A stretch of 64,000 nucleotides of DNA. Source: Winogradskyella marina. GTDB lineage: Bacteria > Bacteroidota > Bacteroidia > Flavobacteriales > Flavobacteriaceae. The notes under the pieces are model-generated. The model was not told the origin of the DNA and did no database searches. It saw nothing but the letters and a program-made list of their open reading frames with translations. The stretch covers positions 124,001-188,000 of the forward strand of contig NZ_JADOET010000007.1 of the NCBI RefSeq assembly GCF_015645385.1, in the 5' to 3' direction. The stretch's first letter is position 1, and each line of letters begins with the position of its first letter. The translations under genes were made by a program, and so were the position numbers. This document shows positions 62,058 through 64,000 of this stretch, one piece after another.

Positions 62058-62071
62058 TAAAAAAGACGGTT

Positions 62072-62262
62072 AGACCGCTACGCTTTTAGATACAAGAATT
62101 AAGACTTGGTCAGTTGTACGTTCAACAGGTGGACTTTAAGTTTTAGTCATTAGATTAAATTTTAAAGCTAACAATAGAGCATAAATTCTCTTTTAAAAAA
62201 CTGCGTTTTGTTCGTTAGCAAGAGTTAAATCTTTGTTCCTGGTTCTAAAAGCGAAGTGGTCT
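62072..62262. repeat. MITE-like element with 36-bp terminal inverted repeats
   Basis: The left end 62072-62107 (AGACCGCTACGCTTTTAGAT and onward) and the right end 62227-62262, reverse-complemented (AGACCACTTCGCTTTTAGAA and onward), match at 28 of 36 positions. Between them are about 119 bp of AT-rich non-coding sequence. No target-site duplication is evident. A solo arm lies at 57234. It occupies most of the 332-bp gap between rpoD and rpsU. Confidence 0.55.
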
Positions 62263-62339
62263 TTTGTCATTTTTCAGACACCAATGAAAAATATTATTCT
62301 AAAACCTTGAATTAATTTTTTATTTTCAAATAGTTAGCA

Positions 62340-62347
62340 TATATTTG
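62340..62347 (+). promoter_or_regulatory. probable -7 element of rpsU
   Basis: TATATTTG fits TAnnTTTG exactly, 42 bp before the rpsU start. No good TTG at -33 is visible. Confidence 0.4.
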
Positions 62348-62389
62348 CCGACCATTTGCAAGAATTAGTTAACAAAAATATTATCGATA

Positions 62390-62584
62390 ATGATTAAAAT
62401 CGAAATCAAAGAAGGAGAAAATATAGAACGTGCACTTAAGCGTTACAAGCGTAAACACAGAAATGTGCAGATTATGCAAAACTTGAGAGAATCACGTTAT
62501 TTTACAAAACCTTCTGTAAAAAGAAGAAGAGAAATTCAGAAAGCTGAATATATTCAAGGTTTAAGAGACGCTGAAGATATATAG
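62390..62584 (+). CDS. rpsU: 30S ribosomal protein S21
   Basis: A 64-residue, strongly basic ribosomal protein. MIKIEIKEGENIERALKRYKRKHRN matches the family start, and TKPSVKRRREIQKAEYIQG is the typical C-terminal half. It sits at the 3' end of 16S rRNA in the small subunit and influences mRNA start-site engagement; Bacteroidota S21 helps hide the anti-Shine-Dalgarno sequence. Monocistronic, with its own promoter element and a clear terminator 25 bp after the stop. Confidence 0.97.
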   Translation: MIKIEIKEGENIERALKRYKRKHRNVQIMQNLRESRYFTKPSVKRRREIQKAEYIQGLRDAEDI

Positions 62585-62608
62585 ATACTTTTTATATACC
62601 AAAATACT

Positions 62609-62636
62609 AAAAGAGTAGCACTTGTGCTGCTCTTTT
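62609..62636 (+). terminator. terminator of rpsU
   Basis: AAAAGAGTAGCAC pairs with GTGCTGCTCTTTT around TT (one G-T pair), followed by a T run. Confidence 0.85.
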
Positions 62637-62721
62637 TTTATACCATAAATTCTGATTACTTCAAATTTTCATTTTATCTTGAAGGTTTTAAAACCAAACA
62701 GAACATATTAAAAAATAAATT

Positions 62722-63237
62722 ATGCCAATAATTAAATCAGTAAGAGGAAAGCAACCACACATTCCAGAGGATTGTTTTATCGCAGAAAATGCAACTATAT
62801 TAGGAGATGTTACTATAGGCGAACAATGTAGTATTTGGTTTAATGCTGTAATTAGAGGAGATGTACATTTTATAAAAATGGGCAACAAGGTGAATATTCA
62901 AGATGGAGCGGTCATTCATGCGACCTATCTAAAATCACCTACAACCATTGGTAATAACGTTTCTATTGGCCATAATGCCATTGTGCATGGTTGTACCATT
63001 AAAGATAATGTACTCGTTGGTATGGGAAGCATTATTATGGACGACTGCGTGATAGAAAGCAATAGTATAATCGCTGCTGGTGCTGTAGTTACCAAAAATA
63101 CAGTTGTAGAATCTGGTAGTATTTATGCCGGAGTGCCTGCAAAAAAAGTAAAAGATATTAGTAAGGCGTTAATCTCTGGCGAGATTGATAGAATTGCTAA
63201 TAATTATGTTGAATATTCCAGTTGGTTTAAGGAATAA
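62722..63237 (+). CDS. gamma-carbonic anhydrase-like hexapeptide-repeat protein
   Basis: A 171-residue left-handed beta-helix protein. The hexapeptide rhythm runs from TILGDVTIGEQCSIWFNAVIRGDVHFIKMG to SIIAAGAVVTKNTVVESGSIYAGVPAKKVK. The three zinc-binding histidines of gamma-carbonic anhydrases can be placed in the stretch VIHATYLKSPTTIGNNVSIGHNAIVHG. A C-terminal helix packs the trimer. Members of this YrdA/PaaY branch are variably active as carbonic anhydrases, so catalysis is probable but not certain. Cytoplasmic. It is followed by a convergent small gene. Confidence 0.92.
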   Translation: MPIIKSVRGKQPHIPEDCFIAENATILGDVTIGEQCSIWFNAVIRGDVHFIKMGNKVNIQDGAVIHATYLKSPTTIGNNVSIGHNAIVHGCTIKDNVLVGMGSIIMDDCVIESNSIIAAGAVVTKNTVVESGSIYAGVPAKKVKDISKALISGEIDRIANNYVEYSSWFKE

Positions 63238-63255
63238 CGACTAAATGGTATCATT

Positions 63256-63603
63256 TTAAAGTTGAAGTTTCAAGCGTACTATTAAGTCTTCAACATTTGA
63301 TATTTTATTTAAAACATCAGCATTTAAAACTGTTGAAATTTGCTGTGCCTCGTGTTTTAAAATAGCAGGATAGGTCATGTTTACATTAGGAAATTTTGTT
63401 TCAAACTCATCCTTGTGATAAAATTCCATATCAAGATTACTTTCTGCTCTAAACTCCTTCCAACTACGATTTTCTGAAAACGTGTTATGCGTTAATGCGC
63501 ACAATGAACATTTATAGGTTGAAGGACTCATAAGTTTATGACCTGCATCAAACAAGGCATTTAATTTGCCTGAGTTAGCATTATAAATAAATAGTAATTT
63601 CAT
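63256..63603 (-). CDS. conserved hypothetical protein with a CxxC near the N-terminus
   Basis: A 115-residue protein with no signal peptide. It starts MKLLFIYNANSGKLNALFDAG, which looks like a beta-strand and loop, then has Cys32 and Cys35 in YKCSLCALTHNTF. The rest is mixed alpha/beta (EFYHKDEFETKFP, YPAILKHEAQQIS) and ends in a basic helix. I do not recognise a named family. The motif might bind a metal or undergo redox change. It lies 34 bp downstream of murI in the same direction and could be co-transcribed with it. Confidence 0.65.
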   Translation of the reverse strand: MKLLFIYNANSGKLNALFDAGHKLMSPSTYKCSLCALTHNTFSENRSWKEFRAESNLDMEFYHKDEFETKFPNVNMTYPAILKHEAQQISTVLNADVLNKISNVEDLIVRLKLQL

Positions 63604-63637
63604 ACTTAGGTTAGTAGGGCATTAAATGAAAACCTTA

Positions 63638-64000
63638 CTAAAAATCTAAATAAGCCACATCAAATTTATAATCTAAAATTGAATTTAGTACTGAAATATC
63701 ACCGTTTGAAAATAACTGAATACTTGGTTGTTCAGTTGAATCATTTAGAACATCTAGTTGAGACAATACGGTTTGCGTCTGTTTTGCCACTGCTCTACCA
63801 GAATCAATAATTTTTACATGATCTGGAAGCATTTTAGTTAGCCTAGGAATGAGGTAAGGATAATGCGTGCAACCTAGAACCAAATAATCTATATCTTGCT
63901 TTAACATAGGTTCTAAATAGGTTTCTAAATACATTTGCATGGCTTCAGAATCTAATTGCCCCTTTTCAATTAAAGGCACAATACCTTCACCTACCTGTTC
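63638..64000 (-). CDS. murI: glutamate racemase, C-terminal part (5' end outside the window)
   Basis: The frame is open from the right edge (EQVGEGIVPLIEKGQ) to the stop at 63638, giving about 120 C-terminal residues of a family of about 260. The second catalytic cysteine is in YLVLGCTHYPYLIPRL, and VKIIDSGRAVAKQT is conserved. The enzyme makes D-glutamate for peptidoglycan in the cytoplasm. The first cysteine and the N-terminal domain lie beyond the window, so completeness cannot be judged; the GTG at 63979 is an internal codon, not the start. Confidence 0.93.
   Translation of the reverse strand, partial: EQVGEGIVPLIEKGQLDSEAMQMYLETYLEPMLKQDIDYLVLGCTHYPYLIPRLTKMLPDHVKIIDSGRAVAKQTQTVLSQLDVLNDSTEQPSIQLFSNGDISVLNSILDYKFDVAYLDF

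Noticed and set aside
1..64000. CRISPR array, prophage, IS element or integron
   Set aside because: No regularly spaced direct repeats, no transposase, integrase or phage structural gene was seen on either strand.

Overview
The window looks like chromosome of a marine member of the Flavobacteriaceae (Bacteroidota). It is AT-rich. It has GLPGLI-family secreted proteins, a type IX secretion C-terminal sorting domain, SusC/SusD, a short 287-residue primary sigma factor, an HPPK-deoxynucleoside kinase fusion, no Shine-Dalgarno sites as a rule, and TAnnTTTG-type promoter elements. I see no phage, no IS transposase and no CRISPR array. Genus cannot be fixed from this alone.

Layout. 1-4.3 kb: two tandem GLPGLI genes and a small secreted protein, divergent from a histidine kinase/OmpR regulator pair; three GTTAAC boxes at exact 10-bp spacing lie between them. 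4.4-16.4 kb: a secreted propeller-like protein, a deoxynucleoside kinase, an App1-type phosphatase, a secreted S9 peptidase, a COG2509 flavoprotein, a TPR histidine kinase/LytTR pair, fabD and lspA. 16.5-25.1 kb: a secreted amidohydrolase, galE and a sugar aminotransferase, waaA, an AlkB-like dioxygenase, an M20 peptidase, an Ala/Asp-rich lipoprotein and a LacI regulator.

25.4-48.8 kb is a polysaccharide utilisation locus that I assign to laminarin or a similar mixed beta-1,3/1,6-glucan. One transcript runs susC-susD-surface glycan-binding protein-GH16 and ends in a hairpin at 37.4 kb. A second runs a large cytoplasmic beta-1,3-glucan phosphorylase (GH149-like)-lipoprotein GH17-lipoprotein clan GH-A glycosidase-lipoprotein GH30-GPH/MFS sugar symporter-cytoplasmic GH17. 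A T9SS-exported protein lies downstream and a membrane-bound SusR-like LuxR-type regulator upstream. Inferred route: GH16 cuts glucan at the surface, SusCD imports the fragments, periplasmic GH30/GH17/GH-A enzymes debranch and trim them, the symporter brings short oligosaccharides into the cytoplasm, and GH17 plus phosphorylase release glucose-1-phosphate. No GH3 beta-glucosidase is present. TGTATAG-like heptamers at 11- or 21-bp spacing occur upstream of susC, of the regulator gene and of the T9SS gene, and are good candidates for the regulator's binding sites.

49-64 kb is housekeeping: a CPA2 antiporter, tRNA-Leu(TAA) and tRNA-Gly(GCC), mutS, a TrmH/SpoU methyltransferase, a SAM methyltransferase, the HPPK-dNK fusion, a YhhQ-type transporter, an AsmA-family protein, rpoD, rpsU, a gamma-carbonic anhydrase, a small unknown protein and the C-terminal part of murI (cut by the right edge). 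Three families of short dispersed inverted repeats lie in the gaps between genes here; one family also has a copy at 4.3 kb.
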